From assembly GCA_034008185.1 (NCBI GenBank), contig CM067084.1, positions 17,884,885-17,948,884 of the forward strand: a stretch of DNA of 64,000 nt, given 5' to 3'. Within the stretch, counting starts at the first letter, position 1, and each line of letters starts with the position of its first letter. A program made the position numbers and the translations under genes. Shown here piece after piece: positions 1-11,700 of the stretch. Origin of the DNA: Gorsachius magnificus. Taxonomy: Eukaryota; Chordata; Aves; Pelecaniformes; Ardeidae. A model generated the notes under the pieces. The model was given only the letters and a program-made list of their open reading frames with translations. It made no database searches and had not been told where the DNA came from.

Positions 1-2933
1 TGTTTTAGTGGACACCTTACAACATAAAAACTCCTCAAAATGCAAATTCAAGTTGATTTGGTTTTGTGGTAACCTGACAGAACAACCAGATTTACAAACT
101 TACTTTCACATAGTGTTGGTATTCAGGAAAATAACTGATTATGACAAGAAGCTGGCCACAAAAAGAGAATCATACACATTTCACTTAAGAGATTCTTTTC
201 TCTTTTGAAACTCCTGTCTACATAGCCTTCCAGCTTAAAAGAAAAGTAATACAATCCCCACCAGACAAAATCTTCATATCAAACACTGTGTTTATGCTAG
301 CTCAAAAGCTCTTAAGTTATAAACTGTGTGGTGGGGCCCTTTGTTTCAGTTAGGTTTTATTGTGTGGGGTTTTTTGTTTGGTTGGGGGTTTTTTAGCATT
401 ACTACTAACTTTCCACTGGTTTGCTGCACAGTTTTGCAATACACATTTCAGCTAAGACTGCCATAATCTCTGATCAAAGATGCCGTCCAGATGATCAATA
501 CCAATGAACAAAAAACATCAAAGAACTTTAGTGTCGCCAGACTCCTTGTTATGCTCCCACGCTCCATTCAGCTATCCCTGTCCAAACAAAATGCTATAAA
601 TCCTTCTCTATACCAGCTAACTAATCAGTCTGTCTGTCTCTGAGCCCAACTTTTGTGAACTAGTAGCATTATCATTTGGTTTAACTCACAATTGATCTTG
701 GCGTAATTATATTAAATACTTAATTTCTAAGACTTCTTAATTTAAAAATATATAAGAATATTCACTTTAAGGTTATTGAGGCACCCCAGTATCACACACA
801 GTTTAAGCATTCAATACAATTATTAGAAGTTAAATATAAAAACAGTACACAAATAGCCCAAAGGAACAAAAACATGTCTGTCCACAGCCAAGTTCTGTTG
901 CATGTGACAAACATATAACTGCAGAAGCATTTTTCTAGTACTCTGCATTTTTCAGTCTCAAGTTTTCATTCCAAAAAAATTCATTATGTCATCAGGCTGG
1001 TGAAATTTAATCTCAAGCCACCAAGGCAGAAAGGTAATGGGTTTATGTGAAGAAAACTGGAAAGAACCATCTAGTAAGTCTTATTTAAATCTTTTCTGAA
1101 TTAAGCATGAAATTGTGAACGTACTACTTCATCCTATGATTTTAGGAGCAAAAGTGTTGATATACCTAAATTCCTACAGAAGATCCTGCACAGCATTTTC
1201 CAACTACATATTTAGTTTCAACTTCTTTTTAACATGAACACCAGTGAACTTAAAAATTAACCAGTCACGTGAACAATTATGAAAAAGACTAATCATTGTT
1301 AGATTTAATCTTCTTTCAGTATTATTCAACCTATACATGTCTAGGATCCACATGTGCTCAGAGAATGCTTATAAACAGTATATGTTATTCACATCACCTG
1401 ATCATTTGAAGAACTAACAAATGGTGCAAGTATGGCCACTTCTAGTTCAACACTTTGTGGTTTCACTAGCAAAGGTTTCTAGATGTAAGGCTGTACTGGG
1501 TTTGCATGGCAAGGTTTTAGTAGCAGAGGGGCTACAGGGGTGGCTTCTGTGAGAAGATGCCAAAAGCTTCCCCCATGTCTAATAGAGCCAATGTCAGCCG
1601 GCTTCAAGACAGACCTGCCACTGGCCAAGGCTGAGCCAGTCAGTGATGGTGGTAGCACCTCTGTGACAACATATTTGAGAAGGGGAATAAACACCACTGT
1701 GCACAGCAGATGAAGAGAGGAGTGAGAATATGTGAGAACAACCACCCTGCAGACACCAAGGTCAACAAAGAAGGAGGGGGAGGAGGTGCTCCAGGCACTG
1801 GAGCAGAGATTCCCCTGCAGCCCCTGGTTAAGACCATGGTGAGGCAGGCTGTCCTAGGCACAGCCCATAGATGTCCACTTGCAGCCTGGGACGGAGGCTG
1901 TGACCCAGTGGGATGCCTACACTGGAGCAGGCTCCTGGCAGGACCTGTGGACCTGTGAAGAGGAGCCCACTCTGGAGCAGGTTTGCTGGCAGGACTTGTG
2001 ACCCTGTGGGGGACCCACGCTGGAAGAGTCTCCTCCTGGAGGACTGCACCCCATGGAAGTGACCCATGCTGGAGCAGTTCGTGAAGAACTGCAGCCCATG
2101 GGAAGGACTCACATTAGAGAAGTTTGTGGAGGACCGTCTCCAACGGGTGGGACCCCATGCTGGAGCAGGGGAAGAGTGTGAGAAGGAAAGAGCTGCAGAG
2201 AGAATATGTGATGAACTGACCACAACTCCCAATCCCTGTCCCCCTGTGCCACTGGGTGGGGAGGAGGTAGAGAAATCAGGATTGAAGTTGAGCCTGGGAA
2301 TAAGGGAGGGGTGGGGGGAAGGCATTTTAAGATTTGTTTTTATTTCTCATTACCCTACTCTGATTTTATTGGTAATAAATTAATTTCCCCAAGTTGAGTC
2401 TGTTTTGCTCATGATGGTACTTGGTGAGTGATTTCAACCCACAAATTCTTCATTATATTTTCTCTCCCCTGTCCAGCTGAGGAGGGAGAGTGATAGAACA
2501 GCTTTGGTGGGCACCTGGTGTCCAGCCAGAGTCAACCCACCACAAAACCAGTCTCACACATACTGGATACTAACACAAGCACCATTCCCACATAAACATG
2601 GGAGTGAAAAGCAGATGGATTCTCCTTGCAACAAGACTTAACTGAACCACTCTGGGGAAAAAAATAAAAAACAACCAATAAAACCCCCAAAAAAGCCTCA
2701 TTTATCCATTCTTTATGTAATAGTATTTGTCCTTCTGTAGTGATAATGCACATTTATTATAAGCATCATTTATTTAGGCATAATATAGGTGTCAGGCAGA
2801 GAAAAAAGTTTGGTTAAAACTCTACACCTATGCCAATGACAGACGAGACAAAAAGAACACCACAAATGAAAATAACCAATGGCCGTAATAGAACATCAAA
2901 CGAACAAACACAAGACTTAAAATATCTACGTAC
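1..2933 (-). other. LRBA: LRBA intron after coding exon 4 (partial)
   Basis: This is intronic sequence lying 3' (in gene sense) of the exon at 2934-3029. It begins with the splice donor GTACGT read on the minus strand from 2933 and runs off the left edge. Apart from the long LTR at 1492-2544 it is AT-rich and I see no exon in it. The next LRBA exon, which should start the LamG/concanavalin-like region, is not here. Confidence 0.85.
1492..2544 (+). mobile_element. Long avian ERV solo LTR with internal tandem repeats
   Basis: An LTR of about 1.05 kb starting TGTACTGGGTTTGC and ending CAACCCACCACA, so it has TG...CA termini. From memory it resembles a widespread avian LTR family that I would place with ERVL-type elements; that placement is inference. 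Its middle (about 1917-2170) has six diverged copies of a 45-52 bp unit built around the core CTGGAGCAG. A polyadenylation signal AATAAA lies near 2373 on the plus strand, followed by a pyrimidine-rich stretch. No internal ERV sequence adjoins it, so it is a solo LTR. The flanking five bases (aaggc and aaacc) match at only three positions, so the target-site duplication has decayed or the ends are slightly misplaced. The short reading frames inside it on both strands come from the repeats and are not host genes. It lies antisense to LRBA. Confidence 0.8.
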
Positions 2934-3029
2934 TGCAGCACTTTTTCCTGGAAAGTTGAAGAAGGCATCAGGTCCATACTTCTGAGGCATGTGTTTTAAC
3001 ACAGACAATAACTTCCCAGCATGTGGTGG
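2934..3029 (-). CDS. LRBA: LRBA coding exon 4 (residues 184-215)
   Basis: An exon of 96 bp, exactly 32 codons, phase 0 at both ends. It is bounded by an acceptor ending TTTGTCAG and a donor GTACGT. The translation starts PPHAGKLLSVLKHMPQ and ends FFNFPGKSAA. This matches the LRBA/NBEA stretch just before the LamG-like domain, and the residue choices fit LRBA better than NBEA. It joins in frame to the tryptophan codon that ends the previous exon. LRBA is a large (about 2,860 residue) cytosolic BEACH-WD40 scaffold on endosomal and recycling vesicles that protects CTLA-4 from lysosomal degradation. That role is family knowledge and is not visible here. Confidence 0.96.
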
Positions 3030-5254
3030 CTGACAAAGAGAATTATTACATTTTTAAATAAACAAAACACACTTATAAGAAAGAAAAGACTATACACACA
3101 AAAACTAATTTTGACACCTTAAAGCTTTGCATGTGGTGGAGTAATACTCTGCTAAGACATTTAGCACTTTCAATAAGCAATATTAACAAAGAGTCATGGA
3201 TACCTTCACACAATACGCAGTAGATGCACTGCAATACTTTTAGTTGGATAACTAAATTAAGGACTTAAAGGCCAGAGTCACTTTCATGCAGCATAAACTA
3301 AACTGACCCTGAATGTTGGTTCCTCCCTCTATCCATTCCCATTAGCGCTACCATTTGTGTGGATTTGCAGTGAGCGAAAGAAAATTAACTGATTCAGATG
3401 AAAACTAATTTAGGAAAAACAAATGCAAAGCAATTTTCAGTTACAGCAGTTTTGGATTGTGGCTGTGTGAAACCTGTGCCAGCACAAGGGAGATAGGGAA
3501 TACCTAGCAAAAGGGAGAGGGAGGATCAGCAGACAGGAGTATTTTCATCAAGACTAGTCATATACTAGATTAAAGTGTCTTTGGTTACATAAATCCCTCA
3601 ATATAAGTCCATGGAGAAAGATTCAAGTCTCAAGGGCAGTTTGGAGCACCTTAACAGAGTGTTCAATTAGTGTGAATACTTAACACTTCCTCACCACCCC
3701 CCTAATTCTGCACTGATTTTCTTGTAATACTCAGCAACTATAAACTCCAAATCAAGTATATGTGCACACAACAACAGAAGTACAGCAAATACTGGTCACA
3801 GTGACAGAACAATTTTGTGCGTGTTCTTTTACCACTCTGTAACTTTCCCAGAGATGTATTTTTAAACTACAATTTTACATTTTTGACCTCTTCCTGAAAG
3901 TTCCCTTCCCCCCCCCCTTTTAAGCAGCCACCCTCTGAAAACTAAACATTGCATGATCTGTTATAAGTATTTCAAATGTACCAAAATTACAGTCAGATAA
4001 ACAGTGCTTCAGGAAGGTGAATTAAAATTGAGGAGTAAACACTGAGAACTTCTTAGATGTCTTCAGCACTATAGAACTGAACTAGGTAATTGGTGTTGTA
4101 GCCAACTACTTTGTATCTTTACAGCACTGCTGATTTTAAGATTTATGGAGTTGTACAACTCCTTAGCAACGCAACTATAGCATTTTTCTTCTTCCTTTCC
4201 TCTATATTTAGTCTTTAATAAAGAAAGGAAATGAAATACAAATAGCAGAGAGACAGGAAATGAAAAAGTTGATGTTACAGAGACAACTTTAATTCATGTA
4301 TGGTTAAATATGCTCAATTACTAAGTTTAAGCCTTCTATTAAGTTTAGAGTATTTTTATTTGCAAAAGTTAAGATCTCCAAAGTTATTTATTTCAAAGAG
4401 TGTTTTAAAATCCACAGTATTATTTGTGCATACTGGCTTTTATACTGAATAGATTTATTTTTTTTTTAATTATTTAAAGTCAGAGACACTGTGCTACCTT
4501 TTGTCTACATTAGGCAGAGTATTTAGAGATGAGAGCTGAATTAAAATTCAAAGCAGGTAAAACTGTTGTTAAAATAATTCCAGCAAAACAACAATTCTGT
4601 GTTAAAGAAAACTTTATCTGATGGCCTCTACAATATACACATTTTTACTTTAGGGAAGGGTGTTCTCAGCAGCAAAAGGAGACCCTCTTCTCCCTTTCTA
4701 GTTTACACAGAAACAGGAGAAAAGACATGATACAATTTTTCAAGCTGGAGCTTATTTCCTTCACTTTGGTTTCTGCCACAAATTCTCACTTCCCTAACTA
4801 GATGAATTTTTTTAATCTTCAGGTTATGAAGAACAATGTGAAAATAGGAGCACACTGAACTGCCTTTGTAGCCACTTTTTATTTATTTCTATCTTTCGTC
4901 ATCAAAAAAAATTAATACTTTTTCCTTCAGTTTCATATAACTGGAATTACAAAAATAAAAACATGTACATAAAAACACTTGCTTACAGTCACCATATTAT
5001 TCCCAGGTGCTCAAAAAGAACCAATCAAGTTCAGAGACCCAGGAGGAAATTTAATTTCATCACTATTCTACTCTATTTTAATTGCTTGCAAGCAAAAAGA
5101 TTCATTGATATAATACCAGAAAGCATCCTGTATTTCTTGGTACATTTAAAATTTGTTTATTATAAAGGTTATCAAACAGCCTTTTAACTTGTGAACATTA
5201 GGGAAAATATAAGCAACACTACAAAAATGGTTTCAGTTTTGTGTTTTCTTTTAC
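3030..5254 (-). other. LRBA: LRBA intron 3 (coding-exon numbering)
   Basis: A 2,225-bp intron with a GTAAAA donor (read from 5254) and an acceptor preceded by TTCTCTTTGTCAG. It is AT-rich, with a C-rich run near 3909-3917. I see no gene, LTR or CR1 fragment in it. Confidence 0.9.
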
Positions 5255-5355
5255 CCATCTCCCTTTTTCTCCTTGAAGCTTGCTGAAGAATAACTTTAGC
5301 TCTCGAACTGTCAAGTTATAGCTAGCCAACACACCCAGCATATCCACTAAGAGAT
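5255..5355 (-). CDS. LRBA: LRBA coding exon 3 (residues 150-183)
   Basis: A 101-bp exon. Its first two bases AT complete the aspartate codon begun by the last G of the previous exon, and it ends on a tryptophan codon, so it is phase 1 to phase 0. The translation begins DLLVDMLGVLASYNLTVREL and continues to QGEKGRW. This is the LRBA N-terminal helical (armadillo-like) region. The acceptor is TTTTCCTTTTCAG, a strong pyrimidine tract, and the donor is GTAAAA. The exon has no start codon and is short, so simple reading-frame scans miss it. I found it by following the splice phase and family similarity. Confidence 0.95.
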
Positions 5356-5490
5356 CTGAAAAGGAAAAGAACGGCAAAATAATCACTTAATAAAATGCAA
5401 TGTCAAATTTTTATCACAATTAATAAATGTTTCCATGAGATTTTACATAAAAGGAATACAGTTTGAGTCATACACTGAGTGAAACTGTAC
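5356..5490 (-). other. LRBA: LRBA intron 2, unusually short (135 bp)
   Basis: This intron separates coding exons 2 and 3. The donor is GTACAG and the acceptor ends CCTTTTCAG. At 135 bp it contrasts with the 44.9 kb intron just upstream. It has no internal feature beyond the splice sites and the pyrimidine tract. Confidence 0.93.
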
Positions 5491-5722
5491 CTGCAATCAT
5501 GTTGTCAGCTCTATCAATCCTCTTGAGCACTTGTTCAACAAGCCCCACTTCTGTGCATGCTTGTAGATTGCGTATGCTTTTCTTCAAGATTGCTGTAAAC
5601 ATGCTCCACACCTCAGCCTGGCAGGTGACGTCACACTTGTCCAGCAAGTCTACCATGCAGGTGATGCCCTCTCCTTCTTGGATGATGAAGTTCATTTCCA
5701 AGTCAAAGTGGCCCCCAACAAG
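5491..5722 (-). CDS. LRBA: LRBA coding exon 2 (residues 73-149)
   Basis: A 232-bp exon, phase 0 at its start with one base (G) left over at its end. Its acceptor is TCTGAAAG and its donor GTACAG. The translation starts LVGGHFDLEMNFIIQEGEG, continues through DVTCQAEVWSMFTAILKKSI and ends RADNMIA. This is the N-terminal helical repeat segment shared by LRBA and NBEA. The IIQEGE and MVDLL residues favour LRBA over NBEA. It joins without a gap to residue 72 encoded in exon 1. There is no stop or frameshift. Confidence 0.97.
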
Positions 5723-8700
5723 CTTTCAGACAAAAGGTTTAAAAAATAATAATTAAAAAAAACTTAAGATAATTGTCTCAAAGTACTATTCCATATTTAA
5801 AGTTACTCATTCTGCAACAAGAAAGTTATCACACACATATGCTAAAAAAACCACAATGAGGCCAATACATCAAGGCTTATTCTTCCTCTGTTTCAAATTC
5901 TGCTGAGTAACCTCAACAGAATTTCTCCTAAGGTGTCACATACTATCAGACAATGGCTGCAGAAGAACATTTGGGTATTTTAAGGTACAGATGTCCTGAG
6001 ATACCCCACACAGCTGAAAAGTGAAGAGACCAAGTGAGTGTTCCAAAACAGGTGAGAGAGACCAGTCAGCTAAGATACCTTAAATGGCCTGGAGCAGCCC
6101 TAAAAGCTTTCCTTCACATGTGCTTAACGCTCCTCAAATACGAGGGCAAGTCTAGCCAAAAGGAGCTGATGCACATCAGAAATATTGCCACTTAGAAACA
6201 CTTAAGAGTCATTCCTGAGATACTGAATAAAGCTGGTTAAGTATTAACTGCCAGTTTCATTAGTAGCCACAGGTACTAAAAGGAAGCAAAGGCTTGCTAT
6301 ATTTGCATGAACGTGAAACGCCAGCACTGTTCCAAGCCTCTGACTATGCTTTGGCTAAGGCACTGAAATCCTGTAATATTTCAGGTCTCCTAGATGCAGG
6401 CTTTGTTTGAACATACACTTAGTAAGTAACCACATATGCATGTGCCAAGGAGGTGGAAGGGGGAAGGAAATAACCTACTTCATTCTCATTTGTGTACTTA
6501 ATAATATAAAAATTCCAGTCGAAGATGGATTGTACTAACCCAACTGCTCTACCCCAATTCCCCCCTCCACTTTTTAAATGTCTCTTGGAATTTAGAACTG
6601 TATTAAACTTAACACTTGCCATAATAACCATTATATACCAGCATATAGATAGGAATATCATAGACTCAAACAATCAAAATGGACTTATGATCAAAAGCAT
6701 TTCATCTCATTCTCACTTCTACAAGTTTGTCTAATAAAAGACTTTATTTCTGTCCTACATGGTGTTCCCTTCACAGGCTTTGACCATTCACATCTTTGGT
6801 ACAAAGTCATACCGTGTCAAAACTGCCCCAAAATATATATACTAACTTGCTTCCATATTAGCTCCGACAGCTTCTCTCAGCCAGTCAGGATCTGAAGATA
6901 AACTTACCCAACAGAACAGAATATACACTCTTCATTAACTACTGAAATTACCATACATTCTCCTCAAGTGTCTAAATCTTGTCACTTTGAAGAAGCAATC
7001 TTTGGTCTTCTGAGCATAAATCAGTAATGCCAAACACCACAAGAAGCAGAGAAAGTTACTGCTTTTATGACAGAATAGACAATGTCTCATGGCAAGGATT
7101 TCTAAACAGTAATTTACACTTTTCCATTTTCTCCTCTCTTGGTCATGAAAAATAATTATGCAATTTACTATCAGATGCTTCCTTAACATCTAGGGAAACC
7201 ACGGGAACTAAATGGAGAGACTTGAATTATATACCCAGCTTCTCTATATCAGCTCACAGTCAACTCAGATCTATCAAGTCATGATCACTCTCCAACACTC
7301 AGTTTTCCCCTTCCATAAAATGAAGCAGAGGCCTACCTCAAAAAAGCTCCATAAGGTAGGATTCAAGGAAGAACACTGAGCAGAATAGATTAACACAGAA
7401 TTATCACAAAACAAATGCAAAGAAAAAAGTACACCCCCCTTAAAGAAAAAAAAAAAAAATCTGGACAAAATATTTGAAAACATAAAATACATAATCAATA
7501 TTACACTTTATTTTACACAAAATGTATCATCCTCGACAAAACTGAGGGATTCCTCAGGAAGCCACTCTGTCACCATCAAGGTAAGAAACAAAGAAAATAC
7601 TGCTTTCCAGGTACAGAAAGAATAGCTGAAGGTTAAATTCTAACCACAAAACACCTGCTAATTCTTAACAAGAAATTCAACTCTCTATGCATTTGGTTTT
7701 AACTACCAGCCACCCATCAATTACCACACCAAAACCACATACAGCAATTAGAGGTGACCTTACCTTCACCCTATAGTCTACACCACCAATCTTTCATTTT
7801 TGGCTAGATACACTATTATCAGTAACCACCCATCCAGGAAGCTGTCAAATTAGGTTTCCAATCTAATCTGCAAACATAAGCATTTCAGCAAGTACACTCT
7901 AGAAATAATATGCTATGGTAGAAATAATTACCATTTTAACATTTCCTTTAAGGGAAGAGAGGACAAAAAAAACAGACAGAGAAAGCAATATACCAAAGGC
8001 ACAGTGCAGTTGATGTACTATATGTATGCATACCCATTAGATACACATAAGCACACACACCCCCCACAGTATTTCATATTAACCCTTTCTAATGGTGATT
8101 TGAAACTGATCAACCTTCAAAACACAAATTTGTTTCCAATGACAGGGATCATAATCCAGGTCCATGCATTGGCTAGTTATTATCTGAGCTGCAGTAATGG
8201 CTGTGCACAGCAAAATGTAATCTTCCCAAATGTCACAGTAAGTTATGAATATCTGAGCAGCTTAATGCACCTTACTAGCCATGAAGTGTGAGAATGTAAT
8301 CTTATTACCTTTTTTATGGTTGTATTTTTTTGAATAATGTAGCCTTTGAACTGATGTATAGTCTTTCCTTGCACTTTAGCATGATTTGGTCTCCTGTGTC
8401 GCACAGTACATTTTTCAAAATTCTCCAATTCAACGTATTTTAAGTCTTATGCTGAGCTGCATAAACAATCTTTATAGCAACCTACCGGGTGGCATAACGT
8501 TTTCTTTCTTCGGCATGTAAGTATAAGCTTACAGGAATGGTTTTAAAGTGCAGTATTCAAATACATCCTCACAAATTTTACATTTTGCCAGTTATATTTA
8601 CCTTTGAAAAATACATAAACCAAACCAATAGCTCAAGCTTTTTGGTAAAATGTTTCTACATTTAGCTGATTGAGATCAGGGAGAATACTTTACAGCATTT

Positions 8701-11700
8701 TTTTAGCTACACACTCAGTGTGTGATGTTTTTCCCCTTAGAGAACCAAACTAATGTGAAGTCAACATAACAGCACTAATTTTAAGTATAAAATAGCACCA
8801 ACATCACTTCTAAATAGAATCAAAAAGCCAATTTAAACACACAAAACATCTCTTTGCAATGAACCTTTCATCTAACATGAAATGGGAGAAGCGATCCAAG
8901 ATTTTATAAAAGAGGTGGTGCGCTCTTTGGGTGAGCAACTACCAAACTACAGTATGCAGAAAATAGCTCAGAATAAACACAGTCAAGCTCCACTTTCCTG
9001 AAAGATCATGATCTAGATTATGAATCTAATTTAGAGCCATTTCTCCCAGTGACAGATATAAAATATTTCAAAAGCTTGTAAGAAAACATAAGGAAAACTA
9101 TTTCCATGAACACACACAGAAAAAATGAAATCAAATCCAAGACCACAATTGGCATTTCTCCTGGAAAAGCCAAATTAGCTACACTTGGGAGAACTACAGG
9201 GCTGGATCTCCACAGTTTTACCTCAAACCTCCAAAAAAGACTTCACTTCCACAGAGCTTCCTCGTCCTTCTGGTTACTGGATAACCTACACATCAAGACA
9301 AGCCTACCTGGTTTGTTCCCTAAAGCCAGGATGAACTAACTATTAACCAAGCAACTTGTGACCTCCCTTTTCCTCAAAATGTTGATTTTGTAATCTCAGA
9401 ATTGTTTCTTTAATATGTCTGAAACAAGTATTATCCAATGGAAAATGCCTATCCCATGAAGGAAAAAAACCACGCAGCCAAATAGGCCAGTTCTATCTCA
9501 GCAGAAAATTTAAAACTTCATGCTTAATAAGAACCCACAAAGCTGTGTGTACAAAGCTGATAACTGCCCAAAATCTTCTATTCATAAAAGATACTTATAC
9601 AAGATAAACATCAGAAAAATGTGCTGAAGCTAAATAGTTGCCGTTTCAACAATTAAAGGTTTGATATACACCCTACATCTCACCTCTGTTCACAAAATAG
9701 CTATGTTATCCAAAGTGGTCTTGTTCTTACTGCAATTTTACATCATGTCAGTCAACCCAAGGTTAAAAAAAGTAACCAAACAGAAAAAAAACATTTTTTT
9801 CATCCCTCTATGATTAAATCTGAATGCAGCTTCTGGAGAACAAAAACAAAAAAAAAGATGGATTCATTTTAGCCATTATACTTCGGAAGAATAATAAATA
9901 GAATATTCTTTGCCTACATTTACTCTTATCTTCCACCAAAGTATTAACCCACATCGTGGACTCCATCCCCTTTCACATATTCAGAAACTCAAAACAAATA
10001 TATTGATCGTCAAAAATACATGGCAAAGATTTGGGACGTAGAAAAACTAAAACCTCTTTAGGGCAAGGATCTCACAGCATGATGAGTGATCCCAAGACAG
10101 TCAAATCCCCTGACGGCACACAAGAAACAGTGGAAGTCAACACCATGGTATACACCCTGAGTGATAAAATGATGGTTCTGATTTGGAAAGGCCTCTACAG
10201 ACCAGAAAAGGAAAGAGGTGAGGGAAAAGAATAACTTGTACATACTAATTTAGAGCAATTAATTCTCCATCCCTCACTTTTCCATGCAGTCTTTTCTATC
10301 ACTAACACAACACTTGGAGACGAGAATATATTAAAATACGAGTCCTAAGAGGAGATTTGGTAGGAAAGCCTGTTGACAGTTTGGATAAGTATATCAAATG
10401 GTGACATCAGCATGAATGTCAAATCAGTGAAATCATGTCAAACAGGGCCCAGGCCAAGACAGGTTATAGGGAGACATTAAAGGGACAGAAAAAGGCTGGA
10501 TGTCAACCTTTTTTTCTTCAATATATTGCCACTGTATCAACCATAACACAACCAGAAAAACTAGGCAAAGCACAAAGAACTGTGGGAAGACCCACTCGTG
10601 AAAGGCAAGGTCATAACCTTCCAGCAAGACACAGATGATTTGAAGTCATTTGCTACCTTAACTCGAAGTTTAAAGTAACAGGAGATCATGAACATGTAAG
10701 TGACCAGCAACTCTTTCACAAAAGAAGTCTACTCCAGCCTCTTCCATAAACGTCCTCTTTAACCTTGCTCCAACTTCAGACTTGCTTTCTTCCATGTTCA
10801 AAAAAAAAAAAAAGCACAAAAAACCAAAAAAAACAAACCACAACCCCAAAACCAATCAGACAAAGAGCAAACTAGTATTTATTGAGTAGAAAACCAGGAA
10901 CTTTTCCTGCTGATATCTCAGGCTGAAGTCACCACTTCCCCCCCACCCCGCCCCCAACACTACCCAAGTTACACTACAGAAAAAAAAAAGAAAAAAAAAA
11001 AAATACAAATACTCATCTCCTCCACTTTCCAAGGGAAAAAGGATTGCAAGGAAAAAAAAAATTTCTTCTTAATTAGCTGCTTTCTCTCCTGTTGTCAAGT
11101 TCCTAACAAAATGTACACCTTCATTTACCTGGCAGATAAGTTCCATTTTAAACCAGGCATTTCAATAGTGGCATTGCACAACAGCGTTGCAACACCTTTA
11201 ACCTTGATGCTTTTGTATGACTGTTCAATACTGTTATTAACTACAATCAAAGCTGGATCATTCAGGAAAAATCATTCCCATTGCTTTCCTTCATAGTGAT
11301 ATAACATTAAAATAAAATTTCTTCAATGTCTCTCATTTGGAAAACTGTATAAAAATAAATTTGACAGGCACCCACAAGGTGTTAAGAGTCTACTACTGCC
11401 ACCTAATGTTGCATTTGAAACCGTTAGCCCAGCATTACACATCTTTAATATAGTGTCTCAGCACGGTATAATTCCCTTCCTCCCCAGGACAGCTTTATAT
11501 CAGCAGCTTACACCTCATGCTCTGTCACAATGAAGAAGAAAGCTGTATCTCCAAGAAATAAGACCAGTTAATATTTCAAATTAGCAGAAAAGTTTACATT
11601 TAAGTATTGGAGTTTCTTCAACTTCACAACTGCTAACTACAGAAGGCACACGATTTACCCAATTTATGCAGGAACTAGTAGCAAGTAACCCCTATCCCGT

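Noticed and set aside
1640..2383. Frames on both strands as small genes
   Set aside because: They fall inside a recognisable solo LTR and follow its tandem units.
5463..5756. Plus-strand 97-codon frame
   Set aside because: It is the antisense shadow of LRBA coding exon 2.
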